Below are positions 7,249 through 13,812 of a stretch of 16,625 bases of DNA, in pieces. The stretch comes from Rhizobiaceae bacterium UBA1291 (GTDB taxonomy: Bacteria > Pseudomonadota > Alphaproteobacteria > Rhizobiales > Rhizobiaceae), in the NCBI GenBank assembly GCA_002307905.1, contig DBUL01000164.1, forward strand, positions 1,334 to 17,958, given 5' to 3'. Below the pieces are notes generated by a model, which saw only the letters and a program-made list of their open reading frames with translations, was not told where the DNA came from and did not search any database. The translations under genes and the position numbers were made by a program. Each line of letters starts with the position of its first letter. The stretch's first letter is position 1.

Positions 7249-8181
7249 ATGGATGCGCTGACCGATGTCATAGGCCTGCTGCGCCCGGCAACCGTGCTTC
7301 TTGGCAGCATGGCCGGCACCGGCAGTTGGGGGGTGCGCGTGCCGCAGCAGCCCGGCCCGACATTCTACCTCGTCACAGAAGGCCGCTGCTGGTTCCAGGC
7401 GGATGAAGGGGCACCGCTCGAACTGAGCGCGGGCGACTACATCCTCTCGGCGCGGCCGTTCGGAGACTCGTTCGTCAGCGCGCCGGGGGAGAAGACGGAA
7501 TTGTCGGACGATGCCTTCAAGGCGGCCCATTGGGTGGACGGCGAAGTGCGTGTCGGCGATCGTGACCTCGTCCCGCAGACCCGCATACTGGGCGGCCTCA
7601 TTCACTGCGATCCGGCCAATGCCGACCTGCTCACCGGCCTGCTTCCGCGCTTCGTCTGCGTGCGCTCGACCGAGCAGGCGGCCTCTCGCCTCCATACGCT
7701 CGTCGCCATCGTCCGGGAGGAGGCGGCCGAGAACAGGCCGGGCCGCGATGCGATCCTCTGTCGCCTCATCGAGGTCATGCTGATCGAGATCCTGCGGCGG
7801 GAGGCAGCGGCCTTTTCGCCACCGGTCGGCCTGCTCGGCGGCCTGGCGCATCCACAACTCGCCCAGGCGCTCGGGCACATCCACGCGGACGTCGCCCGTG
7901 GCTGGACTGTGGGCGAACTGGCCCGGCGCGTCGGCATGTCGCGTTCGGTCTTCGCCCGGCGTTTCTGCGAGGCGGTGGGGGTCGCGCCGGTCGAATATCT
8001 TCTGAACTGGCGCATGGCGCTGGCCAAGGATGCCCTGATACGCCGCGGCGGTTCGCTGGACGAAATCGCCGAGGCGGTCGGCTACAAGTCGGCGAGCGCC
8101 TTCAGCACCGCCTTCAGCCGGCGGGTCGGCTGCCCGCCCAGCGAATATGTATTGGCCTCGGCCGACCTCACGCCGCCTTGA
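7249..8181 (+). CDS. AraC family transcriptional regulator with cupin-type sensor domain
   Basis: 310-aa DNA-binding regulator. The N-terminal half (about residues 1-180) matches the cupin_6/AraC_binding type, with a beta-rich core such as PTFYLVTEGRCWFQ and LELSAGDYILSARP. The C-terminal 100 residues hold two helix-turn-helix motifs: WTVGELARRVGMSRSVFARRF (about 222-242) and SLDEIAEAVGYKSASAFSTAF (about 267-287). The second is followed by the typical RRVGCPPSEY end. It is transcribed away from the SDR gene and probably controls it and perhaps itself. Related cupin_6 regulators are often found next to oxidoreductases. Its last 14 bases overlap the end of the converging VOC gene. The inducer is unknown. 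Confidence 0.92.
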   Translation: MDALTDVIGLLRPATVLLGSMAGTGSWGVRVPQQPGPTFYLVTEGRCWFQADEGAPLELSAGDYILSARPFGDSFVSAPGEKTELSDDAFKAAHWVDGEVRVGDRDLVPQTRILGGLIHCDPANADLLTGLLPRFVCVRSTEQAASRLHTLVAIVREEAAENRPGRDAILCRLIEVMLIEILRREAAAFSPPVGLLGGLAHPQLAQALGHIHADVARGWTVGELARRVGMSRSVFARRFCEAVGVAPVEYLLNWRMALAKDALIRRGGSLDEIAEAVGYKSASAFSTAFSRRVGCPPSEYVLASADLTPP

Positions 8182-9142
8182 GCGTAAGCCCGATGCCCCA
8201 GGGATCCTTCAGCGCATGGCCTTCCGCCGTGCGGGTGACCGGGATCTCCAGGCTCTCCAGCGTGGACAGCGCCGTGTCGAGCGCCGTCTGGTCGTTGAAG
8301 GTCAGCGAATAGTCGGACAGGCCCGACATCGCCCCTTCGCGCGCGACTGCCCCACGGCTGTTCCAGATATTGGCGGCGATGTGGTGGTGATAGGTGCCGG
8401 CGCCGAAGAAGCTTGCGCCCGGATAGGTCGCCATCTTCTTGAGGCCAAGCACACCTTCGTAGAAGCGGTCGGCTTCCGGTATATTGCCCACCTGCAGATG
8501 CATGTGGCCGATCGCCGCCTTGTCGCTCATGCCGGCCCAGGCGGTCTTCGGCGCACTGTCGTAGAGCCCCTGCAGGTCGAGCGCCAGCGTTGCCATTTCC
8601 ACCGTGCCGTCGGCGTGGAAATCCCATTCCTGCGGCGCGCGGTCGCGGTAGACCTCGATGCCGTTGCCCTCCGGGTCGCTCAGATAGATCGCCTCGGAAA
8701 CCAGATGGTCGGAGGCGCCGTCCAGCTTTACGCCCTGCGCCACGGCATGGGCCAGCCAGTGGCCGAGCTCGTTGCGATCGGGCATCAGGAAGGCCGTGTG
8801 GAACAGGCCGGCGGCATTGCGCGGCGCGCGGCGCACGTCGGCGCGGGTGGTGAGTGTCAGAAGCGGACGCGCGCCCGCACCCAGCACCACGCCGCTCATG
8901 CCCTGTTCAATCACTGTCAGGCCGAGCATGGTTTCGTAGAACTGCCGCACCTGGTCGATGTCGGAGACGACGAGATGGGCGGTGCCGACATGAATCGGCC
9001 GGGTCAGCGCAAAGCTCTGTTGCGTGTCTGGATTGCCTGTGGCGGTCATGGCATTGGCTCCTGTGGCGGACCGGGCCGGGGGCGGCCCGGCGGAGAATGC
9101 GGCTGCGAGCGCGAGCATCGTTCGGCGCTTGATCCGTGTCAT
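8168..9142 (-). CDS. VOC family protein, two-domain extradiol dioxygenase-like (CatE-type)
   Basis: A 324-aa protein with two vicinal-oxygen-chelate modules. Module one has HLVVSDIDQVRQFYETMLGL and ends at GNGIEVY. Module two has GHMHLQVGNIPEADRFY, then TYHHHIAANIW. In catechol 2,3-dioxygenase relatives the second module binds iron through two His and one Glu. Here the His residues are visible, but the final strand reads GIGLTLKAA without the expected Glu, so activity is uncertain. Two starts are possible. ATG 9142 (weak AAGGAC) adds a 31-residue leader with Lys-Arg-Arg and a short hydrophobic run, resembling a signal peptide. ATG 9049 has a better AGGAG and gives the usual cytoplasmic form. 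The longer one is listed. The gene converges on, and overlaps, the AraC-type gene by 14 bp. Confidence 0.82.
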   Translation of the reverse strand: MTRIKRRTMLALAAAFSAGPPPARSATGANAMTATGNPDTQQSFALTRPIHVGTAHLVVSDIDQVRQFYETMLGLTVIEQGMSGVVLGAGARPLLTLTTRADVRRAPRNAAGLFHTAFLMPDRNELGHWLAHAVAQGVKLDGASDHLVSEAIYLSDPEGNGIEVYRDRAPQEWDFHADGTVEMATLALDLQGLYDSAPKTAWAGMSDKAAIGHMHLQVGNIPEADRFYEGVLGLKKMATYPGASFFGAGTYHHHIAANIWNSRGAVAREGAMSGLSDYSLTFNDQTALDTALSTLESLEIPVTRTAEGHALKDPWGIGLTLKAA

Positions 9143-9260
9143 CTTCGGTCCTTGTGGTTTGCTGTGTCTGGAGTAAATATGGCCTGTCTCGATCGTTCAC
9201 GAAAGATCGGGTTTCGAAGATTTATCGTTCGGCATGTGTTGACAATCGCGCATGCCAAAA

Positions 9261-9274
9261 TTGATCTTGATCAA
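9261..9274. promoter_or_regulatory. FNR/FixK-type activator box upstream of usp-dksA
   Basis: TTGAT-CTTG-ATCAA is a perfect 5-bp inverted repeat and an exact FNR/FixK consensus match. It lies 83-96 bp upstream of the usp start. A class II arrangement would put the -10 at 9297-9302 (GATTGT, weak) and transcription near 9309. Universal stress genes are frequent members of FNR/FixK regulons in alphaproteobacteria, which supports the call. Confidence 0.75.
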
Positions 9275-9356
9275 TGCAGGGCGTCCGCTAAGGACCGATT
9301 GTAAGAACACTAGAGAGGGAGGCGGGTCTGAACGGCCGCGCTACAAGGAGACGAAT

Positions 9357-9767
9357 ATGTACAAGAAAATCGTGGTTCCGGTCGATTGCGGCGCGCTCGA
9401 CAAGGGCGAGAAGATCCTGCGCAAGGCGGCACAATTGCTCGATGCCGGCGGCGAGATCATCCTGATGACGGTGATCGAGGACATGCCGGGCTACATTACC
9501 ATCGAATTGCCGGTCAATGTCGTCGAGGACGCGATCAAGGACGCCAAGGCCAAGCTGGTCGAACTCAAGGAAAAGACCGGGATCGCCGCCCGCATCGAGT
9601 TGCGCACCGGCGCGCCGGCCCGCGAGATCCTCGCCGCCGCCAACGAGCACGGCGCCGACCTCATTCTCGTCGCCTCGCATCTCCCGGACCTCGGAAATTA
9701 CCTGATCGGCGCGACCGCCGACCGCGTCGTGCGCCACGCCAAGTGCTCGGTTCTCGTTGACCGCTGA
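9357..9767 (+). CDS. Universal stress protein (UspA superfamily, UspF-like end)
   Basis: Small cytoplasmic stress protein, 136 aa, one Usp domain. It begins with the usual KKIVVPVDCG strand, carries ILMTVIEDMPGYI in the middle, and ends with a DLILVASHLPDLGNYLIG stretch and VVRHAKCSVLVDR. The ATP-binding pattern G-x2-G-x9-G(S/T) is altered: the first two glycines are replaced (ASHL in place of GSHG) and the end reads IGA, so nucleotide binding is doubtful. The ATG at 9357 follows AAGGAG and is clearly preferred over an upstream in-frame ATG at 9252, which would place the FNR box inside the gene. It is first in a two-gene unit with the zinc-finger gene 55 bp downstream, behind an FNR/FixK box. 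This suggests induction when oxygen falls. Confidence 0.92.
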   Translation: MYKKIVVPVDCGALDKGEKILRKAAQLLDAGGEIILMTVIEDMPGYITIELPVNVVEDAIKDAKAKLVELKEKTGIAARIELRTGAPAREILAAANEHGADLILVASHLPDLGNYLIGATADRVVRHAKCSVLVDR

Positions 9768-9822
9768 GGCGGGGTGGACCACACTGCCAGGCAACTAACA
9801 AAAGAACGAGGAAGCATCCCGG

Positions 9823-10143
9823 ATGAACACGGAAAAATACGAGAAGATCCTCAGGGATCGCCAGCGCGAGATTTTTGCCCGGCTGCACAAGATCGACACC
9901 GATCTCGGCAAGCCGCGCGATCCCGACAGCGAGGAGCAGGCGATCCAGGCGGAGAACGACGAAGTGCTGGAGGAATTCGGCCAGGTCGGCGAGAAGGAAC
10001 TGAAGGCGATCGACGCAGCCCTCGACCGCATCACCAAGGGCACCTTCGGCATCTGCGCCAAATGCGGCGAGCCGATCTCCGAGGAGCGCCTCGCGGCCGT
10101 GCCCTACGCCCCGCTCTGCCAGGAATGCGCGACCGGTCTCTGA
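9823..10143 (+). CDS. TraR/DksA family C4 zinc-finger protein
   Basis: 106-aa protein of the DksA/TraR family, which enters the RNA polymerase secondary channel and tunes transcription, often with ppGpp. The N-terminal 70 residues are highly charged and helical, as for the DksA coiled coil, with Asp-rich stretches around residues 25-36. The C-terminus has the zinc site Cys78-x2-Cys81-x17-Cys99-x2-Cys102. It is shorter than full-length DksA (about 140-150 aa) and so belongs to the short DksA-like class. ATG 9823 is preceded by GAGGAAG. It is probably co-transcribed with usp: no promoter is seen in the 55-bp gap, and a terminator closes the unit. Confidence 0.92.
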   Translation: MNTEKYEKILRDRQREIFARLHKIDTDLGKPRDPDSEEQAIQAENDEVLEEFGQVGEKELKAIDAALDRITKGTFGICAKCGEPISEERLAAVPYAPLCQECATGL

Positions 10144-10155
10144 TCGGACGCCCCG

Positions 10156-10179
10156 TTGAACAGGCTCTTGAACAGGCCC
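10156..10179. repeat. Tandem 12-bp repeat before the terminator
   Basis: TTGAACAGGCTC (10156-10167) is followed directly by TTGAACAGGCCC (10168-10179), 11 of 12 identical. The second copy runs into the terminator stem. Probably a small slippage duplication with no clear function. Confidence 0.7.
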
Positions 10180-10208
10180 TCTGTCCGCGCGCGGGCAGAG
10201 GGTTTTTT
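10177..10208 (+). terminator. Intrinsic terminator of the usp-dksA unit
   Basis: CCCTCTG (10177-10183) pairs with CAGAGGG (10196-10202), with further G/C pairing inside, and is followed directly by six T (10203-10208). It lies 34 bp after the zinc-finger gene stop. This is the clearest rho-independent terminator in the window. Confidence 0.9.
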
Positions 10209-10337
10209 CGCGCCGCCGTCAGGTCGCGGTGAACCTGCACGCGCCGATTAATGCTCGCGCTCGGCCTCCTCGTCCGGTAACATTGCAAATGCTGAAGACG
10301 CCGCAATGGCAATGCGGCAAAAGACGGAGTGCGCGAC

Positions 10338-11252
10338 ATGGCGATTGCAGAAACGGCCGGCCAGACGGCGCGGTGGAAGGATGCAGCCCCCGGTTCCGAC
10401 GACGAGGACATCATTCCCCGCGACATCCGTTTCGGCATCCTGGACAACCCGACGCGCCACTGGCTCGGCGGCGACTTCCACAAGACGGCCCTGATCGACG
10501 GTCTGTCCATCTTCCTTCCGGAAGGCGAGCGCTATTTCATCCGCTCGCTGAAATATTACGCGCCGAAGCTCAAGGACAAGCATCTCGCCGCCGAGATCAA
10601 CGGCTATTCGGTGCAGGAGGCCTTCCACACCCGCGAGCACGAGGACTACAACCGCGCGCTCGCCAGGCTCGGCTACGACGTCGAGGCGATGGAAGCGCCG
10701 GTGATCAAGACGCTGCGCTCCGACAAGATCCCGGTCTTCCGCCTTGCCGTCACCTGCGCCATCGAACACCTGACCGCGACACTGTCGAGCGTGACGCTGC
10801 GCCATCCGCAATTCCTCGACGACGCCGCGCCCGCCTATCGCCGGCTGTGGATGTGGCATGCGCTGGAGGAACTGGAGCACAAGGCCGTAGCCCTCGACGT
10901 CTTCGATGCGGCAACCAGGAATTATTCCGCCTTCAAGCGCTACATGCTGCGCACCATGGCGTTCAACGCGGTCGCCTGGACCTTTCTGAAAATCGTGCTC
11001 AGCAACCTGATGCTCTTTGCCAAGACGGATGGGGTCAAGACCGGCCCGCGCTTCTGGGCGCGTCTGGTCTGGGTGCTGTTCGGCAATCCCGGCTACTGGC
11101 GCAAGTGCGCGCCGCTGGTGCTGAAATATTACCTGCCGGGCTTCAATCCGGTGAACAAGGACGATCACGCGCTGATCCACAAGGGCCGCGCCTGGCTCTA
11201 CGATGAATTCATGGCGCTCGAGGCCGCCAAATCCGCCCCCGCCGCCGAGTGA
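10338..11252 (+). CDS. Putative metal-dependent hydrolase, PF10118 family (ferritin-like di-metal site)
   Basis: 304-aa protein of the family annotated as predicted metal-dependent hydrolase (PF10118); its true reaction is not established. The predicted fold is mostly helical, with Glu/His pairs placed as in ferritin-like di-iron proteins: Glu62/Glu64 in PEGERYF, Glu94 and His97 in QEAFHTREH, Glu143-His144 in CAIEHLTA, and Glu177, Glu180 and His181 in HALEELEHK. These are likely metal ligands, by inference. A hydrophobic stretch after about residue 210 may touch the membrane. The start is ATG 10338 with GGAG eight bases upstream; GTG 10329 is in frame but lies too close to that site. It ends 10 bp before the methyltransferase, so the two are surely co-transcribed. 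Confidence 0.85.
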   Translation: MAIAETAGQTARWKDAAPGSDDEDIIPRDIRFGILDNPTRHWLGGDFHKTALIDGLSIFLPEGERYFIRSLKYYAPKLKDKHLAAEINGYSVQEAFHTREHEDYNRALARLGYDVEAMEAPVIKTLRSDKIPVFRLAVTCAIEHLTATLSSVTLRHPQFLDDAAPAYRRLWMWHALEELEHKAVALDVFDAATRNYSAFKRYMLRTMAFNAVAWTFLKIVLSNLMLFAKTDGVKTGPRFWARLVWVLFGNPGYWRKCAPLVLKYYLPGFNPVNKDDHALIHKGRAWLYDEFMALEAAKSAPAAE

Positions 11253-11262
11253 AAGAGCCCCG

Positions 11263-12078
11263 ATGACCAGCCGCCTGTTTTCCAGCGTCCTCGACGTTGC
11301 CACGCTTGGCAAGTTTCCGCGCACCCAGAAATGGGTCTGGCGCCGCATCTACAACATGCTGTCGCGCTTCTGGGGCGACAAGGACTGGCGCTTCATGAAC
11401 TACGGCTATGTGCCGAGCGGCGCGCCCTTTGCGCTGAAACCCGAGGACGAGGCCGAACGCGCCTTCATCGGCCTCTATCATCAGGCGCTGGAGGGGCTTG
11501 CCATTGAGGGCGCCCGCGTGCTGGAGGTCGGCTCCGGCCGCGGCGGCGGCTCGCGCTATATCGCCCGCTATTACGCCCCCGCCTCGGTCACCGGCCTCGA
11601 CTATTCGCCGGAAACGGTGCGCCGGGCGCAAAAGCTCAATGCCGATACGCCGGCGCTGTCCTTCGTGCAGGGCGACGCCGAAAACCTGCCTTTTCCCGAC
11701 GCCGCCTTCGACGTGGTGGTCAACATCGAATCCTCGCACTGCTACGGCGACGTGCCGGCTTTCGCCCGCGAGGTCGCCCGGGTGCTGAAACCCGGCGGCA
11801 TCTTCACCTTCGCCGACATGCGTCCGAAGAGCCAGCTTGCCGCACTCGACGGTGAACTCGCAGCCCCCGGCCTCGAACTGATCGACAAGCGCAACATCTC
11901 TGAAAACGTCGTCGCCGCGCTCAACGCCGCCGAAGACCGCAAACAGGCCCGCATCGGCAAGGCCTTCCTGCTGCGCCGCTTCATGACCGAATTCTCCGGC
12001 TCCAAGGGCTCGGTGCTCTACAAGGCACTGACGGGCGGCAGCGTGGTCTACCAGGCAAGGCGGTATCGGAAGACCTGA
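11263..12078 (+). CDS. Class I SAM-dependent methyltransferase
   Basis: 271-aa methyltransferase. SAM-binding motif I is VLEVGSGRGGGS (residues 86-97), followed by TGLDYSPETVRRA, FVQGDAENLPFPDAAFDVVV (motifs II-III region) and VLKPGGIFTFADM. The N-terminal 80 residues form a cap rich in aromatic and basic residues. Within class I enzymes the pattern resembles the group annotated as phthiotriolone/phenolphthiotriolone dimycocerosate methyltransferases, but those lipids are mycobacterial and the name should not be transferred. ATG 11263 comes 10 bp after the upstream stop, with only a weak AAAGAG ahead, which suggests translational coupling. Its tight pairing with the ferritin-like gene implies work on the same, unknown substrate, perhaps a lipid or quinone. 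Confidence 0.88.
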   Translation: MTSRLFSSVLDVATLGKFPRTQKWVWRRIYNMLSRFWGDKDWRFMNYGYVPSGAPFALKPEDEAERAFIGLYHQALEGLAIEGARVLEVGSGRGGGSRYIARYYAPASVTGLDYSPETVRRAQKLNADTPALSFVQGDAENLPFPDAAFDVVVNIESSHCYGDVPAFAREVARVLKPGGIFTFADMRPKSQLAALDGELAAPGLELIDKRNISENVVAALNAAEDRKQARIGKAFLLRRFMTEFSGSKGSVLYKALTGGSVVYQARRYRKT

Positions 12079-12137
12079 GTGCTCGTGTTCGCAAGGTGCC
12101 GGCAGGCGGATGAGGGGCAGGGGCAGCGTCAAATTGC

Positions 12138-12156
12138 TTTGGCAAACCTTGCCAAA
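12138..12156. promoter_or_regulatory. Perfect inverted repeat upstream of parD (likely autoregulation operator)
   Basis: TTTGGCAA-ACC-TTGCCAAA, 8-bp perfect arms with a 3-base spacer, ends 32 bp before the parD start. ParD-type ribbon-helix-helix antitoxins repress their own operon by binding such palindromes. Position and symmetry support the call; binding is inferred. Confidence 0.65.
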
Positions 12157-12188
12157 TTGTGCCATCCTGCCCCGACGAGGTGACCGAT

Positions 12189-12437
12189 ATGGCGACGATG
12201 AATGTTTCCCTGCCCGATCCGATGAAGGAATGGGTGGACGCCCAGACGAAGACCGGGCGCTACAGCAATGCCAGCGACTATGTGCGTGCCCTGATCCGCC
12301 GTGACCAGGAGCGCGCCGACGCGCTGGCGCAACTGCAAGGCCTTGTCACCGAGGGCCTCGACAGCGGCGTCAGCGAGCGCTCGAAGGACGATATTCTTCA
12401 AGCCGCCCGCGAACGGCTTGCCGCCACCCGGCGATGA
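12189..12437 (+). CDS. parD: ParD family antitoxin (ribbon-helix-helix)
   Basis: 82-aa type II antitoxin. The N-terminus (MNVSLPDPMKEWVDAQTKTG, about residues 4-23) and the following YSNASDYVRALIRRDQE form the ribbon-helix-helix DNA-binding fold. The acidic/basic C-terminal tail (about 50-82) is the flexible part that wraps the toxin. ATG 12189 follows GAGGTGA. It overlaps parE by 4 bp (ATGA), the classical coupled layout that keeps antitoxin in excess. It would neutralise ParE and repress the operon through the palindrome at 12138-12156. Confidence 0.93.
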   Translation: MATMNVSLPDPMKEWVDAQTKTGRYSNASDYVRALIRRDQERADALAQLQGLVTEGLDSGVSERSKDDILQAARERLAATRR

Positions 12438-12724
12438 CCTATCGCACGACCGTCGAGGCCGATCGCGACATCATCGAGATCTATGTCCTCGGTGCGCAGC
12501 ACTTCGGCGTGGCGCAGTCCGACCGATATGTCGATGAGTTGTTCGACACATTTGAACTCCTCGCCGAAAATCCGCAGATGGCGCGCGAACGCCGCGAACT
12601 GAACCCGCCCATGCGGCTCCACCCTTTCCACGCGCACCTGATCGCCTACCTCGTCCGGGACGGCGACATTCTGATCGTGCGCGTCCTGCATGGCCGACAG
12701 GATTGGCAGGGGCTGTTTGGGTAG
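12434..12724 (+). CDS. parE: ParE family toxin (RelE/ParE fold)
   Basis: 96-aa toxin of the RelE/ParE superfamily. ParE members act on DNA gyrase, while RelE members cleave mRNA at the ribosome; the ParD partner favours the ParE type. Visible features are the start MTYRTTVEADRDIIEIYVLG, the central FELLAENPQMARERREL, and the end IAYLVRDGDILIVRVLHGRQDW, typical of the family. The length is normal and there is no break. Its last 36 codons occur a second time at 13702-13812 as a truncated relic. Confidence 0.92.
   Translation: MTYRTTVEADRDIIEIYVLGAQHFGVAQSDRYVDELFDTFELLAENPQMARERRELNPPMRLHPFHAHLIAYLVRDGDILIVRVLHGRQDWQGLFG
12614..12724 (+). repeat. Direct repeat, copy 1 (3' end of parE)
   Basis: These 111 bp match 13702-13812 at 100 of 111 positions in the same orientation, and similarity continues weakly for about 9 bp past the stop codons. 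The two copies bracket 977 bp that hold two small genes. Confidence 0.85.
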
Positions 12725-12774
12725 CGGGGCGAAGTGATGAGCGGGCGGATGAGGAGAGGAAGGCAAGGACTGTG

Positions 12775-12793
12775 TTGCGCCAGAAGCGGTCAT
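12775..12793 (+). repeat. Short direct repeat flanking the 103-aa gene, copy 1
   Basis: TTGCGCCAGAAGCGGTCAT matches 13196-13214 at 17 of 19 bases, same orientation. The pair encloses the gene at 12847-13158. It may be a widespread intergenic motif rather than an insertion footprint. Confidence 0.5.
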
Positions 12794-12846
12794 TGGCAAT
12801 ACATCCCAGCCTACGGTAATGGGCGACCTAACACGGGGGCTGACAG

Positions 12847-13158
12847 ATGGATTTAATAGCCGATAGGCTTGTCGGGAAAGAGCTGAGGGAAATTCAGCAC
12901 AAGGCAGCACATGACACGATGATCGTCTTTGAAGATGGCGCGATAACGGCTTGGTCCGAAGTCAGAATCGAAATCGCCTTCGACGATGCTCCAGTAATAG
13001 TCAAAGAGTTGGTTTGGTCTGATGAGTGGTGCAAGATTCTTCTCAGTGCCGGTGACATACGGATTGGCCGAATCCCAACCTCGCCAAATCCTGAGTGTTT
13101 CATCTATCGCTCTGCAAGTGACCCGGGTCTGATGATCGTCGATCGTGGAGAAGAATAA
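12847..13158 (+). CDS. Hypothetical protein, 103 aa
   Basis: No family recognised. The protein is soluble, has no signal or membrane segment, and is mildly acidic. It has alternating hydrophobic patterns such as DTMIVFEDGAITAWSEVRIEIAF and KILLSAGDIRIGRI that suggest a small beta-rich fold. Codon use is clearly AT-richer than that of neighbouring genes (for example TTA, ATA and AAA), which points to recent acquisition. The Shine-Dalgarno region is a weak GGGGG. It lies alone between the parE copies and is bracketed by a 19-bp imperfect direct repeat. Small single-domain proteins like this occur as immunity or accessory genes on mobile patches, but nothing in the sequence proves that. Confidence 0.6.
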   Translation: MDLIADRLVGKELREIQHKAAHDTMIVFEDGAITAWSEVRIEIAFDDAPVIVKELVWSDEWCKILLSAGDIRIGRIPTSPNPECFIYRSASDPGLMIVDRGEE

Positions 13159-13195
13159 GTCCGTGTCCGCATAGGGCCGCCAGGCGTCTTCGGCC

Positions 13196-13214
13196 TTGCG
13201 CCATTAGCGGTCAT
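13196..13214 (+). repeat. Short direct repeat flanking the 103-aa gene, copy 2
   Basis: TTGCGCCATTAGCGGTCAT, 17 of 19 identical to 12775-12793. See copy 1. Confidence 0.5.
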
Positions 13215-13220
13215 CACGCC

Positions 13221-13592
13221 TCAGGCACGGACAAACCCTCTGATAGTGATCCCGCTTCCGCCTGTGAAATCCTGCGGGCGCTCCATATCGGCATCTGCTG
13301 CAGCAAACTCAAACGCATCATCTGACAGCGTGTAAATGGACGGAAGCTGCTTCCCTGCATCACTGCCTATGCTATCGATCCAGTCGATGCGTTTTGGGGA
13401 CGTAGCGCTGTCAATCATGAACTTTCCTTCGATAAGCGCTTCCCCATCTGGAATCGCCACATGGAAAGTCTCGCCCACGATTGTCATGACCGCATCATGT
13501 GCGCCATGAGTGTCGATTGGATCGGCAATCCCATTTTCTTCAAATCTCACCTGGCGCCACAGACCCTGAAATCGCTCCAGATCGGTTTTCAT
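13221..13592 (-). CDS. TIGR03067-like domain protein (lipocalin-like, function unknown)
   Basis: 123-aa cytoplasmic protein. The start DLERFQGLWRQV, the middle MTIVGETFHVAIPDGE, then GKFMIDSATSPKRIDW, PSIYTLSDDAFEFA and RPQDF follow the order of the TIGR03067 family, a small beta-barrel-like domain first noted in Planctomycetes. Its function is not known. ATG 13592 follows GAGGAG at a good distance. Base composition is lower in GC than the flanking housekeeping-type genes. It lies in the accessory patch between the two parE copies, on the opposite strand to the other genes there. Confidence 0.75.
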   Translation of the reverse strand: MKTDLERFQGLWRQVRFEENGIADPIDTHGAHDAVMTIVGETFHVAIPDGEALIEGKFMIDSATSPKRIDWIDSIGSDAGKQLPSIYTLSDDAFEFAAADADMERPQDFTGGSGITIRGFVRA

Positions 13593-13701
13593 AACAAACT
13601 CCTCTGCTTGCTGAAGTCGTATCGCAAAAACCTGTGGTCGAAGTGCAATGCCTCAAGCAATTCGGGCGTTATGACCCCTTTGGGCCGATAACAGCCGGAA
13701 A

Positions 13702-13812
13702 CGGCTTCACCCCTACCACGCCTATCTGATCGCCTACCTCGTCCGGGACGGCGACATTCTGATCATGCGCGTCCTGCATGGCCGGCAGGATTGGCAGGGA
13801 CTGTATGGCTAG
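13702..13812 (+). pseudogene. Truncated parE relic (C-terminal 36 codons)
   Basis: In frame, this stretch encodes the last 36 residues of a ParE toxin and its stop, differing from the intact toxin at 12434-12724 in 4 residues (F/Y, H/Y, V/M, F/Y) and 11 bases. Everything upstream of the Arg codon is unrelated; no ParD or ParE N-terminus is seen in the preceding 100 bp, and there is no start or ribosome-binding site. Several differences are silent, so it more likely derives from a separate functional parE that was later cut than from a fresh local copy. Confidence 0.8.
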
